A DNA stretch of 55,461 bases, taken from the NCBI GenBank assembly GCA_016218365.1, contig JACREF010000029.1:1-55461 (forward strand). The letters run 5' to 3'. Positions 1-8,827 of this stretch are shown piece after piece. Numbering within the stretch: the first letter of the stretch is position 1; each line of letters starts with the position of its first letter. The position numbers and the translations under genes were made by a program. The DNA comes from Gammaproteobacteria bacterium (GTDB taxonomy: Bacteria; Pseudomonadota; Gammaproteobacteria; SZUA-140). The notes beneath the pieces were generated by a model. That model did no database searches. It was given only the letters and a program-made list of their open reading frames with translations, and had not been told where the DNA came from.

Positions 1-23
1 CCGCGTGCCTGAAGGAGACCGCA

Positions 24-860
24 ATGGCCAGTGATAAACAGTTACGCGATATTGTTGCACTGGCCTTGCGTGAGGACATCGGCAGCGGCGACGTCACCGC
101 CGCGCTGATCCCGCCCGCCACCCGGGCCCGTGGCACGGTGACCGCACGCGAGACGGCAGTGTTGTGCGGCCAGCCCTGGTTTGACGAGACCTACGCCCAG
201 CTTGACCCGCTGATCAAGGTGAGTTGGCAGGCCAAGGACGGCGATGACATCCGCAAGGACCAGGTATTGTGCACCGTCGAAGGACCGGCCGCCGCATTGC
301 TGACCGGCGAACGTACCGCCTTGAACTTCCTGCAGACGCTGTCCGGCACCGCCACCCAGACCCGGCGTTACGTCAAACGGGTCAGCAATCTGGACATCAC
401 ACTGCTCGACACCCGCAAGACGCTGCCGGGGCTGCGCCACGCGCAGAAATACGCCGTGGCCTGTGGCGGGGCCAAGAATCACCGGCTCGGACTGTTCGAT
501 GCAATACTGATCAAGGAAAACCATATCATCGCCTGTGGCTCGATTGCCAAGGCCATCGCCCTGGCGCGGCGCAGCTCACCGAACATGGCGATCGAGGTCG
601 AGGTCGAAACACTCGACGAGGTGCGCGAGGCCCTGGCCGCCGAGGCCGATATGCTGCTGCTCGACAATTTCGATGTACCGCATATCTGCAAGGCCGTCGC
701 CTTGACGCAGGGCAAGGCCAAACTCGAGGTGTCCGGCGGCATCACCCTCGACAACATCCGCGAGTTCGCCGGCACCGGCATCGACTACATCTCGGTCGGG
801 TCATTGACCAAACATGTGACGGCCATCGACTTGTCGATGCGTTTTGAGCAGACGGGCTGA
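24..860 (+). CDS. nadC: Nicotinate-nucleotide pyrophosphorylase (carboxylating)
   Basis: Quinolinate phosphoribosyltransferase: quinolinate plus PRPP gives nicotinate mononucleotide, CO2 and pyrophosphate in cytosolic de novo NAD synthesis. The 278-residue length is normal. The N-terminal alpha/beta sandwich (to about residue 110) contains GERTALNFLQ. The barrel carries LLDTRKTLPGLR (128-139), then KYAVACGGAKNHR, and the substrate-binding KENHI (164-168). The start is well supported by an AAGGAG at 12-17. A TGA at 9-11 may end an upstream gene outside the window. It is followed by two hairpins and the separately promoted proS. Confidence 0.97.
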   Translation: MASDKQLRDIVALALREDIGSGDVTAALIPPATRARGTVTARETAVLCGQPWFDETYAQLDPLIKVSWQAKDGDDIRKDQVLCTVEGPAAALLTGERTALNFLQTLSGTATQTRRYVKRVSNLDITLLDTRKTLPGLRHAQKYAVACGGAKNHRLGLFDAILIKENHIIACGSIAKAIALARRSSPNMAIEVEVETLDEVREALAAEADMLLLDNFDVPHICKAVALTQGKAKLEVSGGITLDNIREFAGTGIDYISVGSLTKHVTAIDLSMRFEQTG

Positions 861-869
861 TAGATTTTT

Positions 870-894
870 GCGGGAGGCCATAAATGGCCCCCGC
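870..894 (+). terminator. Hairpin after nadC (terminator-like, imperfect)
   Basis: GCGGG-A-GGCCA (870-880) pairs with TGGCCCCCGC (885-894) over 10 bp with one bulged A and a TAAA loop, starting 10 nt after the nadC stop. No T-run follows, so a role as intrinsic terminator is uncertain. Confidence 0.45.
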
Positions 895-895
895 A

Positions 896-933
896 TGCCG
901 CCAGGCAAAAAGTGTGATTTTTGCCTGGCGGCA
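896..933 (+). terminator. Perfect 16-bp hairpin between nadC and proS
   Basis: TGCCGCCAGGCAAAAA (896-911) and TTTTTGCCTGGCGGCA (918-933) are exact reverse complements around the 6-nt loop GTGTGA. The hairpin lies upstream of the proS promoter, so it belongs to the 3' end of the nadC transcript or acts as a DNA cruciform. The A and T runs lie inside the stem rather than after it, which is unlike a classical terminator. A related hairpin occurs at 12689-12714. Confidence 0.6.
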
Positions 934-989
934 GTACCCAGCGATTTTTCCTGCGCCATTAGCAAGCTGCCACCCATCACACACCGGGC

Positions 990-1018
990 TTGGTCCTGGC
1001 GCGGCTTTGTCCGATAAT
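990..1018 (+). promoter_or_regulatory. Sigma-70 promoter candidate for proS
   Basis: -35 TTGGTC (990-995), 17-bp spacer, -10 GATAAT (1013-1018). This predicts a transcript start near 1025, about 30 nt before the proS ATG. It is placed by eye only. Confidence 0.55.
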
Positions 1019-1056
1019 AGCCGACTCATACCACCGATAACCCAGCGGACCCCCTC

Positions 1057-2778
1057 ATGCGCCTGTCCCAGTACCTGCTCGCCACTGTCAAGGAAACCCC
1101 CGCCGACGCCGAGGTCATCAGTCACCAGCTGATGCTGCGCGCCGGCATGATCCGCAAACTGGCCAGCGGCCTGTATACCTGGCTGCCACTCGGCCTGCGG
1201 GTGTTACGCAACGTCGAACGTATCGTCCGCGAGGAGATGGACCGCGCCGGGGCCCAGGAGCTGCTGATGCCGGCGGTGCAACCGGCCGAGCTGTGGCAGG
1301 AATCCGGACGCTGGGAGAAATACGGCCCGGAACTGCTGCGGCTGACCGATCGCCACGAGCGCACGTTCTGTTTCGGTCCGACCCACGAAGAGGTCATCAC
1401 CGACCTGATCCGGCGCGAGATCCGCAGCTACAAGCAGCTGCCGGCCAACTTCTACCAGATCCAGACCAAGTTCCGCGACGAGATCCGCCCGCGTTTCGGC
1501 GTGATGCGCGCCCGCGAGTTCATCATGAAGGATGCCTATTCGTTTCATGTCGATGGCGCATCGCTGCAGCAGACCTATGAGCTGATGTACCAGAGCTATA
1601 GCCGGATCTTCAGCCGCATCGGACTCGACTTCCGCGCGGTGCTGGCCGACACCGGCAGCATCGGCGGCCACGCCTCGCACGAGTTTCATGTGCTGGCCGC
1701 GGCCGGTGAAGATGCGATCGCCTTCTCCGACCGCAGTGATTACGCCGCCAATGTCGAGCTGGCCGCGGCCATCGCACCCGACGCGGCGCGGCCGGCGCCG
1801 CACGCCGACCTGACGGTCGTCGCCACCCCGGGTCAGCACAGCATAGACGAGGTCAGCCGTTTTCTGCAGGTGCCGGCCAGCCGTTGTGCCAAGACGCTGC
1901 TGGTCAACGGCCACGATGGCCAAGTCGTGGCGCTGGTACTGCGCGGCGACCATGAACTGAATGCCATCAAGGCGGAAAAACTGCCCGAGGTCGCCAGCCC
2001 GTTGACACTCGCCAGCGCCGAGCAGGTGCGTCAGGCCACCGGCTGCGATCCAGGCTCGGTCGGTCCGCGCGGACTCTCGATCACCGTCATCGCTGATCAC
2101 AGCGCAGCCCAGCTCGCCGATTTCGTCTGCGGCGCCAATGACAATGGCAAGCACCTGAGCGGCGTCAACTGGGCGCGCGACCTGCCAGAACCGCGGACCG
2201 CAGACCTGCGCAATGTCGTCGACGGCGATCCAAGCCCGGACGGCCGCGGTACCTTGTCGATACGGCGCGGCATCGAGGTCGGCCATATCTTCCAGCTCGG
2301 CACCCGATACAGCGCTGCACTCAATGCCAGCTGCCTCGATGAAACCGGCAAGGCGGTGACATTGACCATGGGCTGCTATGGCATCGGTGTATCACGCATC
2401 GTCGCCGCGGCGATCGAACAGAACCACGATGAACGCGGCATCATCTGGCCGGAGGCGATCGCCCCGTTCCAGGTCGCCTTGCTGCCGATGAACCTGGCAC
2501 GCTCGGAACAGGTGCGCACCACCACAGAAAAACTCTATACCGAACTGACTGCAGCCGGTCTCACCGTCTTGCTCGATGACCGCAACGAACGGGCCGGCGT
2601 GATGTTTGCCGACTGCGAGCTGATCGGCATCCCGCACCGCCTGGTCATCGGCGAGCGCGGCCTGAAGGATGGACAGCTCGAATACAAACACCGCCGTGAT
2701 ACTGAGCCACGGCCGATCGGACTCGACACAGCGCTGCAGTTCATCCGCTCACAAGGCGCCGCCAGCCTGAAGCCGTGA
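1057..2778 (+). CDS. proS: Prolyl-tRNA synthetase
   Basis: Charges tRNA-Pro with proline. This is the long bacterial class II form: 573 residues, close to the 572 of E. coli. The class II core holds FGPTHEE and the motif-2 region [16 protein letters not shown] (about 142-157). An editing (INS) domain that hydrolyses Ala-tRNA-Pro occupies about 225-400. Motif 3 is GIGVSRI. The anticodon-binding domain runs from about 470 to the end. The ATG at 1057 gives the expected N-terminus MRLSQYLL and sits about 30 nt behind a good promoter; the ribosome-binding site is weak. Confidence 0.98.
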   Translation: MRLSQYLLATVKETPADAEVISHQLMLRAGMIRKLASGLYTWLPLGLRVLRNVERIVREEMDRAGAQELLMPAVQPAELWQESGRWEKYGPELLRLTDRHERTFCFGPTHEEVITDLIRREIRSYKQLPANFYQIQTKFRDEIRPRFGVMRAREFIMKDAYSFHVDGASLQQTYELMYQSYSRIFSRIGLDFRAVLADTGSIGGHASHEFHVLAAAGEDAIAFSDRSDYAANVELAAAIAPDAARPAPHADLTVVATPGQHSIDEVSRFLQVPASRCAKTLLVNGHDGQVVALVLRGDHELNAIKAEKLPEVASPLTLASAEQVRQATGCDPGSVGPRGLSITVIADHSAAQLADFVCGANDNGKHLSGVNWARDLPEPRTADLRNVVDGDPSPDGRGTLSIRRGIEVGHIFQLGTRYSAALNASCLDETGKAVTLTMGCYGIGVSRIVAAAIEQNHDERGIIWPEAIAPFQVALLPMNLARSEQVRTTTEKLYTELTAAGLTVLLDDRNERAGVMFADCELIGIPHRLVIGERGLKDGQLEYKHRRDTEPRPIGLDTALQFIRSQGAASLKP

Positions 2779-2792
2779 CGCGGCGATGCGTC

Positions 2793-2822
2793 TTGTCTGC
2801 GGCTGGCGGCCGTTGTTATCAT
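2793..2822 (+). promoter_or_regulatory. Promoter candidate for the OmpA-family gene
   Basis: -35 TTGTCT (2793-2798), 18-bp spacer, -10 TATCAT (2817-2822), about 50 nt before the ATG at 2871. Moderate match to sigma-70. Confidence 0.45.
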
Positions 2823-2870
2823 GGCTGACTGCCCCCGGTCATCTTTTCATTGCCAGCGCGAGGTTCATAT

Positions 2871-3545
2871 ATGAAACATTCACACAAACTTGTCACCGTC
2901 AGCATCGTCTGCAGCACACTGCTGGCCCTGCCGGCCTGCAGCACGATCAATCCCTATACCGGTGAACAGCAGACCTCCAAGGCCTCCAAGGGTGCGGCGA
3001 TCGGCGCCGTGGCCGGGGCCATCCTCGGCGCGGCCACCGCCAAAAAATCGGACCGCAAGAAGGCGGTGCTGCGCGGCGCCGGCATCGGCGCCATCACCGG
3101 TGGCGGCGTCGGCTATTACATGGACACCCAGGAGGCCAAGCTGCGTCAGAAGCTCGAAGGCACCGGTGTCGGAGTCGCCCGCAACGGCGACAACATCGAC
3201 CTGATCATGCCGGGTGACATCACCTTTGCCACCAACAGCTATGGCCTGAATCCGGAGTTCTTTGAGGTGCTGGATTCGGTGGCACTGGTATTGAAGGAAT
3301 ACAAGTCGACACTGGTCACCGTCATCGGCCATACCGACAGCACCGGCGGTGATCAACTCAATCAGACATTGTCGGAGAAGCGCGCCATGACCGTGGCCAG
3401 TTACCTGCAGACCAAGGGTGTCGTCAATGAGCGGCTGGCCGCCTCCGGCATGGGTGAGAAACAGCCAGTGGCCTCCAATGACAGCGCCGCCGGCCGCGCC
3501 AAGAATCGTCGTGTCGAGATCAAGCTCGAACCGATCACGCAGTGA
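2871..3545 (+). CDS. OmpA-family lipoprotein with glycine-zipper segment
   Basis: Envelope protein of 224 residues from the chosen ATG, which follows GAGG and begins MKHSHK; an in-frame start at 2850 would put extra residues before the signal peptide. The signal sequence ends in a lipobox-like LPAC. Then come a glycine-rich zipper region (AAIGAVAGAILGAA, AGIGAITGGG) that can pack in a membrane, and a C-terminal OmpA domain. The latter has the peptidoglycan-binding signatures GHTDSTGGDQLNQTLSEKRA and NRRVEI. The layout matches the YiaD/OmpA-like lipoproteins that anchor the outer membrane to peptidoglycan. It is monocistronic, ending at a strong terminator. Confidence 0.9.
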   Translation: MKHSHKLVTVSIVCSTLLALPACSTINPYTGEQQTSKASKGAAIGAVAGAILGAATAKKSDRKKAVLRGAGIGAITGGGVGYYMDTQEAKLRQKLEGTGVGVARNGDNIDLIMPGDITFATNSYGLNPEFFEVLDSVALVLKEYKSTLVTVIGHTDSTGGDQLNQTLSEKRAMTVASYLQTKGVVNERLAASGMGEKQPVASNDSAAGRAKNRRVEIKLEPITQ

Positions 3546-3615
3546 TGTCCTCTATGGCATAAGGTCGCAGACATCCTTCGATACGTGCTGCGCACTGCTC
3601 AGGACGAACGGTAGG

Positions 3616-3642
3616 AAAACGGGGCCTCAGGCCCCGTTTTTT
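3616..3642 (+). terminator. Rho-independent terminator, bidirectional
   Basis: AAAACGGGGCC (3616-3626) pairs perfectly with GGCCCCGTTTT (3630-3640) around TCA, and the T-run extends to 3642. The A-run on the other side lets it also serve the convergent minus-strand gene ending at 3665. Confidence 0.93.
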
Positions 3643-3664
3643 GTAGCTCAGACGATCGGCGATG

Positions 3665-4090
3665 TCAGCGCTTGTCGTCACCCATGCCCTCATGCCCTTT
3701 CATATCCATACCTTCATGGCCTTTCATGTTCATGCCCTCACCATGATGCATGTCACCGGCCTTCCATTTGTTCATCATCTGCTTGCTGATCTCCTCATCG
3801 CGGGCGATGAACTCGTCGAGCTGCGTGATCATCTTGGCCAGCTTGTCCTGATCGGCCTTCGATGGGTGATGATCGATGTCCTTGACGATGCGCATCGTCT
3901 CCTGCTGCATCTCGAGTACCGCGCGCAACATCTTGTGGCGCTCGGTCATCATCATCCGGAAGTCGCCCCATTGATCGGCCTTGTCCTTGTCCATGCCCTT
4001 GTCGGCATCATCGGACCTTGCCAGCGACGTACCACTGACCAGCAGCGATCCCAGCATCATCCCGACCAGCCCCAGTTTCTTCAGCTTCAT
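3665..4090 (-). CDS. Small exported Met/His-rich protein, possible metal binding
   Basis: No named family recognised. It has 141 residues from the ATG at 4090, which is preceded by AAGGAG; the longer reading frame to 4171 lacks such a site. Residues 1-24 look like a signal peptide (MKLKKLGLVG...SLLVSGTSLA). The mature part is helical and charged, with RHKML and DIDHH. The tail from about 114 is rich in Met, His and Glu (MHHGEGM) with two copies of M-[N/D]-M-K-G-H-E-G. Met/His tails of this kind occur in periplasmic copper-handling proteins, so a copper or silver chaperone role is an inference. It lies 55 nt downstream of acyP on the same strand. Confidence 0.75.
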   Translation of the reverse strand: MKLKKLGLVGMMLGSLLVSGTSLARSDDADKGMDKDKADQWGDFRMMMTERHKMLRAVLEMQQETMRIVKDIDHHPSKADQDKLAKMITQLDEFIARDEEISKQMMNKWKAGDMHHGEGMNMKGHEGMDMKGHEGMGDDKR

Positions 4091-4145
4091 CTGTCGACTC
4101 CTTCTGTTATTGATTGTTGCTACCTCTCGTCCCGCCGATCCGGGA

Positions 4146-4424
4146 TCAGCAGGTCCGAAAACCGTCCTCATGCCACTGTTCGGCAGGCTCCTCGACCTTC
4201 ACCGCTGCCACCGCCGCCTGTGCGGGCCCCTGCTGCAGCCAGTCATACAGTTGTTGCAGCGCCTGCACCTCGCCACAGGCCAGCACCTCAACCCGGCCGT
4301 CCGGCAGGTTGCGCGCATAACCACGCAGGCCCAGCCGCAGCGCCTGATCACGGGTCGAAGCCCGGAAATACACCCCCTGCACCCTCCCGGACACCCAATA
4401 GCGGCGACACAATCCTGTCATCAT
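4146..4424 (-). CDS. acyP: Acylphosphatase
   Basis: Small cytosolic enzyme that hydrolyses acyl phosphates. Its 92 residues are typical. The signature GRVQGVYFR carries the phosphate-binding Arg21, and [13 protein letters not shown] supplies the catalytic Asn39. Two ATG codons (4424 and 4421) are equally possible starts, behind a GGGG-type ribosome-binding site. The gene diverges from the lyase gene at 4521 and may be cotranscribed with the Met/His-rich gene downstream; nothing in the context indicates a specific substrate. Confidence 0.95.
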   Translation of the reverse strand: MMTGLCRRYWVSGRVQGVYFRASTRDQALRLGLRGYARNLPDGRVEVLACGEVQALQQLYDWLQQGPAQAAVAAVKVEEPAEQWHEDGFRTC

Positions 4425-4455
4425 TCACCCCGCTGTATCTGTGCCGGCGGTCCAC

Positions 4456-4461
4456 TATAAT
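4456..4461 (+). promoter_or_regulatory. -10 element candidate for the aspartase-like gene
   Basis: Exact TATAAT at 4456-4461, 60 nt before the ATG at 4521. No convincing -35 hexamer is present at normal spacing, so activator-dependent initiation is possible. Confidence 0.35.
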
Positions 4462-4520
4462 GAACCCAAAATGGCGGCACGCCAAATCGTCCGGGTAGTC
4501 ACGGCCAGAGTGGAGAAACA

Positions 4521-5918
4521 ATGAACAAACCAAGCTATCGCACCGAGAAAGACAGTCTGGGCAACCTGGAAGTTCCCTTCGATGCCTGGTACGGCATCCA
4601 GACCACACGGGCCATCCACAATTTTCCGATCAGTGGCCGCACACCTGACAAGGATTTCGTTCATGCCCATGTACTGATCAAACGGGCAGCGGCCATCGCC
4701 AACCGCCAGGGCGGCTGGCTGGATGAAGGCCTGGCCAAGGCCATCGTCGCGGCCTGCGACCAGATCCTGGCTGGACAGCATCTGGATCAATTCGTCGTTG
4801 ACCGCTTCCAGGCTGGCGCCGGCACCAGCCACAACATGAACAGCAACGAGGTCATCGCCAACCTCGCCAATGTCGCACTCGGCGGCGAACGTGGCCGCTA
4901 TACACCAATCAATCCCAATGACCACGTCAATATGGGACAGAGCACCAACGACACCATCCCGACCGCGATCCGGCTGACGGCCTTGGCCAAGCTGCCGCGA
5001 CTGATCGACGCCGTGACCACGATGGCTGCTGAATACCAGCGCATCGCCACCGAGGAGGCCGACACCGTCAAGAGCGGCCGCACCCACTTGCAGGATGCGG
5101 TGCCGACAACGCTGGGACGCGAGTTCGCTGCCTACGGCTGGATCCTGCGGCGCTGCGCAAGCCGGCTCGCCGAAACCCGCGACCCATTGTGTGAGATCGG
5201 CCTCGGCGGCAGCGCGGCCGGCACCGGCTTGAACACCGCTCCCAACTATATAGAAAATGTGGCAAGCGAACTGGCACGACTGACCGGTGAGGCGATCCGC
5301 CCGGCGCCGCAACTGGCGGCGCAGATGCAGTCGATGCACGATCTGCAGCATCTGTCATCCACAGTGCGTGACCTGACGCTGGAGCTGATCCGGATCGCCA
5401 ACGACATGCGGCTGCTGGCCTCCGGTCCGCGCACCGGTCTCGGCGAGATCGTGCTGCCGCCGGTGCAGCCCGGCTCCAGCATCATGCCTGGCAAGGTCAA
5501 TCCGGTGATGTTCGAGATGTTGAACCAGGTCTGTTATCAGGTGCTGGGGCAGGATGCGGCGATCGCTGCGATGACCGCGGCCGGTCAGCTGGAGCTCAAT
5601 GTCATGATGCCGGCACTGGGCTCGGCGCTGTTTGATGCCATGGACTGGCTGACCCACGCCGTCACCGCCACCACCGAGCGCAACCTGCAAGGCTTGAAGG
5701 TCGATCGCGAACGCTGCCGTGACTTCCTGCACCAGAGCGTCGGCCTGGCCACACTGCTCAATACCCGGATCGGTTATGCCGCCGCCGCCGAGGTCGCCAA
5801 GGAATCAGAGCGCAGCGGCCGCCCGGTCAGCGCCATCGTCGCCGAACGCAAACTGATGAGCCGCGAGGACTTTGATGCGCTGGTGCTGGAGGCGGCGCAT
5901 GGCCGGGTTGCGGACTAA
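4521..5918 (+). CDS. aspA: Aspartase/class II fumarase family lyase, aspartase-like
   Basis: Superfamily enzyme of 465 residues that adds or removes a group across fumarate. The superfamily signature GSSIMPGKVNP is at 318-328, with the catalytic Ser in its loop, and SGRTHLQDAVP at 185-195. Several stretches are closer to aspartate ammonia-lyase than to FumC: AWYGIQTTRAI near the start (FumC has LWGAQTQRS), AGAGTSHNMNSNE (99-110), NPNDHVNMGQSTND and AGQLELNVM. I therefore favour aspartate to fumarate plus ammonia. Class II fumarase remains an alternative, because the signature loop keeps Gly (PGKVNP) where E. coli AspA has Ala. The start follows GTGGAG; a 12-bp hairpin lies just behind the stop. 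Confidence 0.8.
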   Translation: MNKPSYRTEKDSLGNLEVPFDAWYGIQTTRAIHNFPISGRTPDKDFVHAHVLIKRAAAIANRQGGWLDEGLAKAIVAACDQILAGQHLDQFVVDRFQAGAGTSHNMNSNEVIANLANVALGGERGRYTPINPNDHVNMGQSTNDTIPTAIRLTALAKLPRLIDAVTTMAAEYQRIATEEADTVKSGRTHLQDAVPTTLGREFAAYGWILRRCASRLAETRDPLCEIGLGGSAAGTGLNTAPNYIENVASELARLTGEAIRPAPQLAAQMQSMHDLQHLSSTVRDLTLELIRIANDMRLLASGPRTGLGEIVLPPVQPGSSIMPGKVNPVMFEMLNQVCYQVLGQDAAIAAMTAAGQLELNVMMPALGSALFDAMDWLTHAVTATTERNLQGLKVDRERCRDFLHQSVGLATLLNTRIGYAAAAEVAKESERSGRPVSAIVAERKLMSREDFDALVLEAAHGRVAD

Positions 5919-5921
5919 GAG

Positions 5922-5956
5922 GATGTTTCAAGCAGACCAGCCCGGCTTGAAACATC
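5922..5956. terminator. 12-bp perfect hairpin between convergent genes
   Basis: GATGTTTCAAGC (5922-5933) and GCTTGAAACATC (5945-5956) are exact reverse complements around an 11-nt loop. The hairpin sits between the aspartase-like gene and the convergent DUF4398 gene. It has no T-run on either side, so it may protect 3' ends rather than terminate. Confidence 0.6.
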
Positions 5957-5997
5957 GCGGCGCCTCGCTGCACCGCGCATGGACTGCTAACAAACCG

Positions 5998-6447
5998 TCA
6001 CGGCAGAAATGCGCTGGCTCGCCTGATCAACAGTAATGCCTGGGGCGCATCACCGCGCCGCGCCGCCAGCGTTGCCTCCTGCTGCAGCCTTCTGGCCTCA
6101 TCGACATTCCCCGCCCGACCCTGCGCATCCGCGATGGCCTTGTCCAGCGCCAGCAGACCCCGGGTCACCTCCAGCGCACTCTGTGCCTCACGCTGTGCGC
6201 GATCGGCCTGGTGACGGGCGGCCCTGAAATTGCGGTTTTCGATCTCCTGTGCGGCAATGTCGAGACGCTGCTCGGCACGACGCATGTTCTCCGGCGCATA
6301 GTCGCCGGCATGGGCCTCCCGCGCTGCGGCAACGGCCTGACGGGCATTGCTCATCAACTGGGTTGGCACCGAGGCGCAGGCCGCCAGCGTGAGCGCCATG
6401 GCACCCAGCAGCAATCCCCGCACCCTGATCGATGACTGCAGCATCAT
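5998..6447 (-). CDS. DUF4398-type lipoprotein
   Basis: Predicted outer-membrane or periplasmic lipoprotein of 149 residues. The signal peptide ends in the lipobox LAAC (around residue 23). The rest is a long amphipathic helical region rich in Ala, Arg, Glu and Gln, including RRAEQRLDIAAQEIENR and ADRAQREAQSALEV, like DUF4398 proteins that accompany OmpA-like proteins. Function is unknown. MM at the start gives two possible ATGs (6447, 6444). It diverges from the ArsC-family gene at 6555. Confidence 0.85.
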   Translation of the reverse strand: MMLQSSIRVRGLLLGAMALTLAACASVPTQLMSNARQAVAAAREAHAGDYAPENMRRAEQRLDIAAQEIENRNFRAARHQADRAQREAQSALEVTRGLLALDKAIADAQGRAGNVDEARRLQQEATLAARRGDAPQALLLIRRASAFLP

Positions 6448-6554
6448 TGAAACCCTTCAGCATTGACAGCAGCCTGTTATCTGCGAAACTAACACCGCGC
6501 CAAGAAGAGTGTCAAGAACGGCCGCCTGACACCTGCCTGACCATGGAGCCCGCG

Positions 6555-6896
6555 ATGAGCGTCATCATCTACCACAATCCACGCTGCAGCAAATCGCGTC
6601 AGACACTGCAGCTGCTGCAGCAACGCGGCATCGCGCCGCAGGTGATCGAATATCTTGTCCAGCCGCCATCGACAGTGGAACTGCAGCGGCTGCTGGCGAT
6701 GCTGCAGATGACAGCGCAGCAGCTGGTGCGGCGCAATGACGCGCGACAACTTGGCATCGACATCGATGCATTAAGTGACGCGGCCCTGATCGAGGTCCTG
6801 CACACCACCCCGCAACTGATCGAACGGCCGATCGTCGTCAGCAACGGCAAGGCGGCGATCGGCCGGCCGCCGGAAGCCATCCTGGACATCCTGTAG
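6555..6896 (+). CDS. ArsC-family thiol reductase (YfgD-like)
   Basis: A 113-residue thioredoxin-fold protein of the glutaredoxin-dependent arsenate reductase family. The start MSVIIYHNPRCSKSRQTL carries the family's catalytic Cys in NPRCSKSR, and ERPIVVSNGKAAIGRPPE is the conserved C-terminal loop. The ATG at 6555 fits family N-termini; an in-frame ATG at 6543 is possible. Being next to wrbA and hda, as E. coli yfgD is next to hda, suggests this housekeeping paralogue rather than a dedicated arsenic-resistance gene. No arsR or arsB lies nearby, so arsenate reduction is unproven. Confidence 0.88.
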   Translation: MSVIIYHNPRCSKSRQTLQLLQQRGIAPQVIEYLVQPPSTVELQRLLAMLQMTAQQLVRRNDARQLGIDIDALSDAALIEVLHTTPQLIERPIVVSNGKAAIGRPPEAILDIL

Positions 6897-7493
<597 letters not shown>

Positions 7494-7519
7494 CCGGCGT
7501 GCCGCGACTGCCCGCGTCG

Positions 7520-8212
7520 CTACCACCCTTGCAGTTCCCTGACAAACGGGATCGTCACCTTGCGCTTGGCCGCCAGTGCAGCCTGGTCCAGCCGCTCCAG
7601 CAAGGCAAACAAGGTCGGCATGTCACGCGGCACCCGTTTCAGCAGATACGCCACCACGTCATCGCCGAGCACCAGCCCGCGCTGGGCGGCGCGGCGCTGC
7701 AGCGCCTGCATCTTGTCGGCATCATCAATATCCTGCAATTGATACACCAGTCCCCAGCCCAGCCGCGACCTGAGATCCGGCAGGGTGCAGCCCAGCTGCG
7801 CCGGCGCAACATTCGCCGTGATCAGCAGCTGCGATCCCTGGTCCTGCGCCCGGTTATATAATGTGAACAGGGCGTGCTCCCACTGGGGCAGGCCCATGAC
7901 GCAATCGATATTGTCCAGCGCCAGCAATGGATAATGCTCGATCCCGTCGAGTATCTGCGGCGCGAACTGCCCGCCCTGTTCCAGTGGCAGGTAGAACGCG
8001 CTGCGCCCGGCACGGTGGGCATGGTGACAGGCGGCGTGCAACAGGTGGGTCTTGCCCAGACCGCTCGCCCCCCACAGATACAACGGCCGTCCCGCTACGC
8101 CGCCGGCATGCTCGCCCAGCCAGGCATACAGTTCATTGTTGCGGCCCGGGATGAAGTTCTCCAGCGTCGCCAGATCGCGCAGCCGTATCCCCAGCGGCAG
8201 TTGCAGCGTCAC
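7520..8212 (-). CDS. hda: DnaA regulatory inactivator Hda
   Basis: Small AAA+ protein that, bound to the DNA sliding clamp, stimulates ATP hydrolysis by DnaA and so prevents re-initiation. The 230 residues lack a DNA-binding domain, unlike DnaA. QLPLGIRL at 4-11 is the N-terminal clamp-binding motif and GASGLGKT (48-55) is Walker A. LLALDNID is Walker B. The start is GTG at 8212. The gene is the last of a three-gene minus-strand unit with the phosphatidyltransferase and DUF2066 genes, a common gammaproteobacterial order beside purM. Confidence 0.95.
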   Translation of the reverse strand: MTLQLPLGIRLRDLATLENFIPGRNNELYAWLGEHAGGVAGRPLYLWGASGLGKTHLLHAACHHAHRAGRSAFYLPLEQGGQFAPQILDGIEHYPLLALDNIDCVMGLPQWEHALFTLYNRAQDQGSQLLITANVAPAQLGCTLPDLRSRLGWGLVYQLQDIDDADKMQALQRRAAQRGLVLGDDVVAYLLKRVPRDMPTLFALLERLDQAALAAKRKVTIPFVRELQGW

Positions 8213-8242
8213 GATCGTCCGCCTCCGTTCACCTGTGGCCCA

Positions 8243-8827
8243 TCAATCCTGGCCACGCCGCTGCCGGCGCCGCCGCTCCCGTTCGGCCACCGCCCGCGTC
8301 CCCCAGCTGTAGACATAATCGGCGCCGCTGAGCAGCGTCACTGCAAACACCATATAGGTCAGGCCATGCAGCAGATCATCCGGCAGCGGGTAGCGCCAGG
8401 CATCGACGACGACAGCGAGCCCCAGCACGATCTGGAACAGGGTGTTGGCCTTGCTGACCAGTGTCGGCTCCATCTCATAGCGTGCAATCAGCGTATGATA
8501 GGCCAGTGCGCCACACACAATCAGCACATCGCGACCGACCACCACGGCCACCAGCCACGTCGGCAACAACGCCATCCAGGCCAGTGTCACAAAGGTGGAG
8601 ACCAGCAACAGTTTGTCGGCCAGCGGATCCAGGATCGAACCCAGGCGGGTGATCAGATCAAAGCGTTTGGCGATGTATCCGTCCAGCGCATCGGAGATCC
8701 CGGCCAGTCCGAACAACAGCAGCGCCAGACCATAGGACTGCTGCAGGATGGCGACACATACCGACGGGACAATCGCGATCCGCAGCAACGTGATCAGATT
8801 GGGGATGTCCCGCACACCTGGTTTCAC
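8243..8827 (-). CDS. CDP-alcohol phosphatidyltransferase family protein
   Basis: Integral membrane enzyme of 194 residues that transfers a phosphatidyl group from a CDP-alcohol. The family motif spans residues 46-71: D46, D49, G50, A53, R55, G63, D67 and D71 are all present (DALDGYIAKR...GSILDPLADK). About five to six hydrophobic segments follow. It resembles the PgsA-like proteins found beside hda; the acceptor alcohol (glycerol phosphate or another) cannot be read from the sequence. The ATG overlaps the DUF2066 stop by 4 nt, so translation is probably coupled. Confidence 0.88.
   Translation of the reverse strand: MKPGVRDIPNLITLLRIAIVPSVCVAILQQSYGLALLLFGLAGISDALDGYIAKRFDLITRLGSILDPLADKLLLVSTFVTLAWMALLPTWLVAVVVGRDVLIVCGALAYHTLIARYEMEPTLVSKANTLFQIVLGLAVVVDAWRYPLPDDLLHGLTYMVFAVTLLSGADYVYSWGTRAVAERERRRRQRRGQD

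Noticed and set aside
1204-2286. A 360-codon minus-strand open frame
   Set aside because: It lies wholly inside proS on the opposite strand, with no ribosome-binding site or recognisable domain.
6555-6896. An arsenic-resistance operon
   Set aside because: Only the ArsC-family gene is present; the wrbA-hda context is that of the housekeeping paralogue and no arsR or arsB is nearby.
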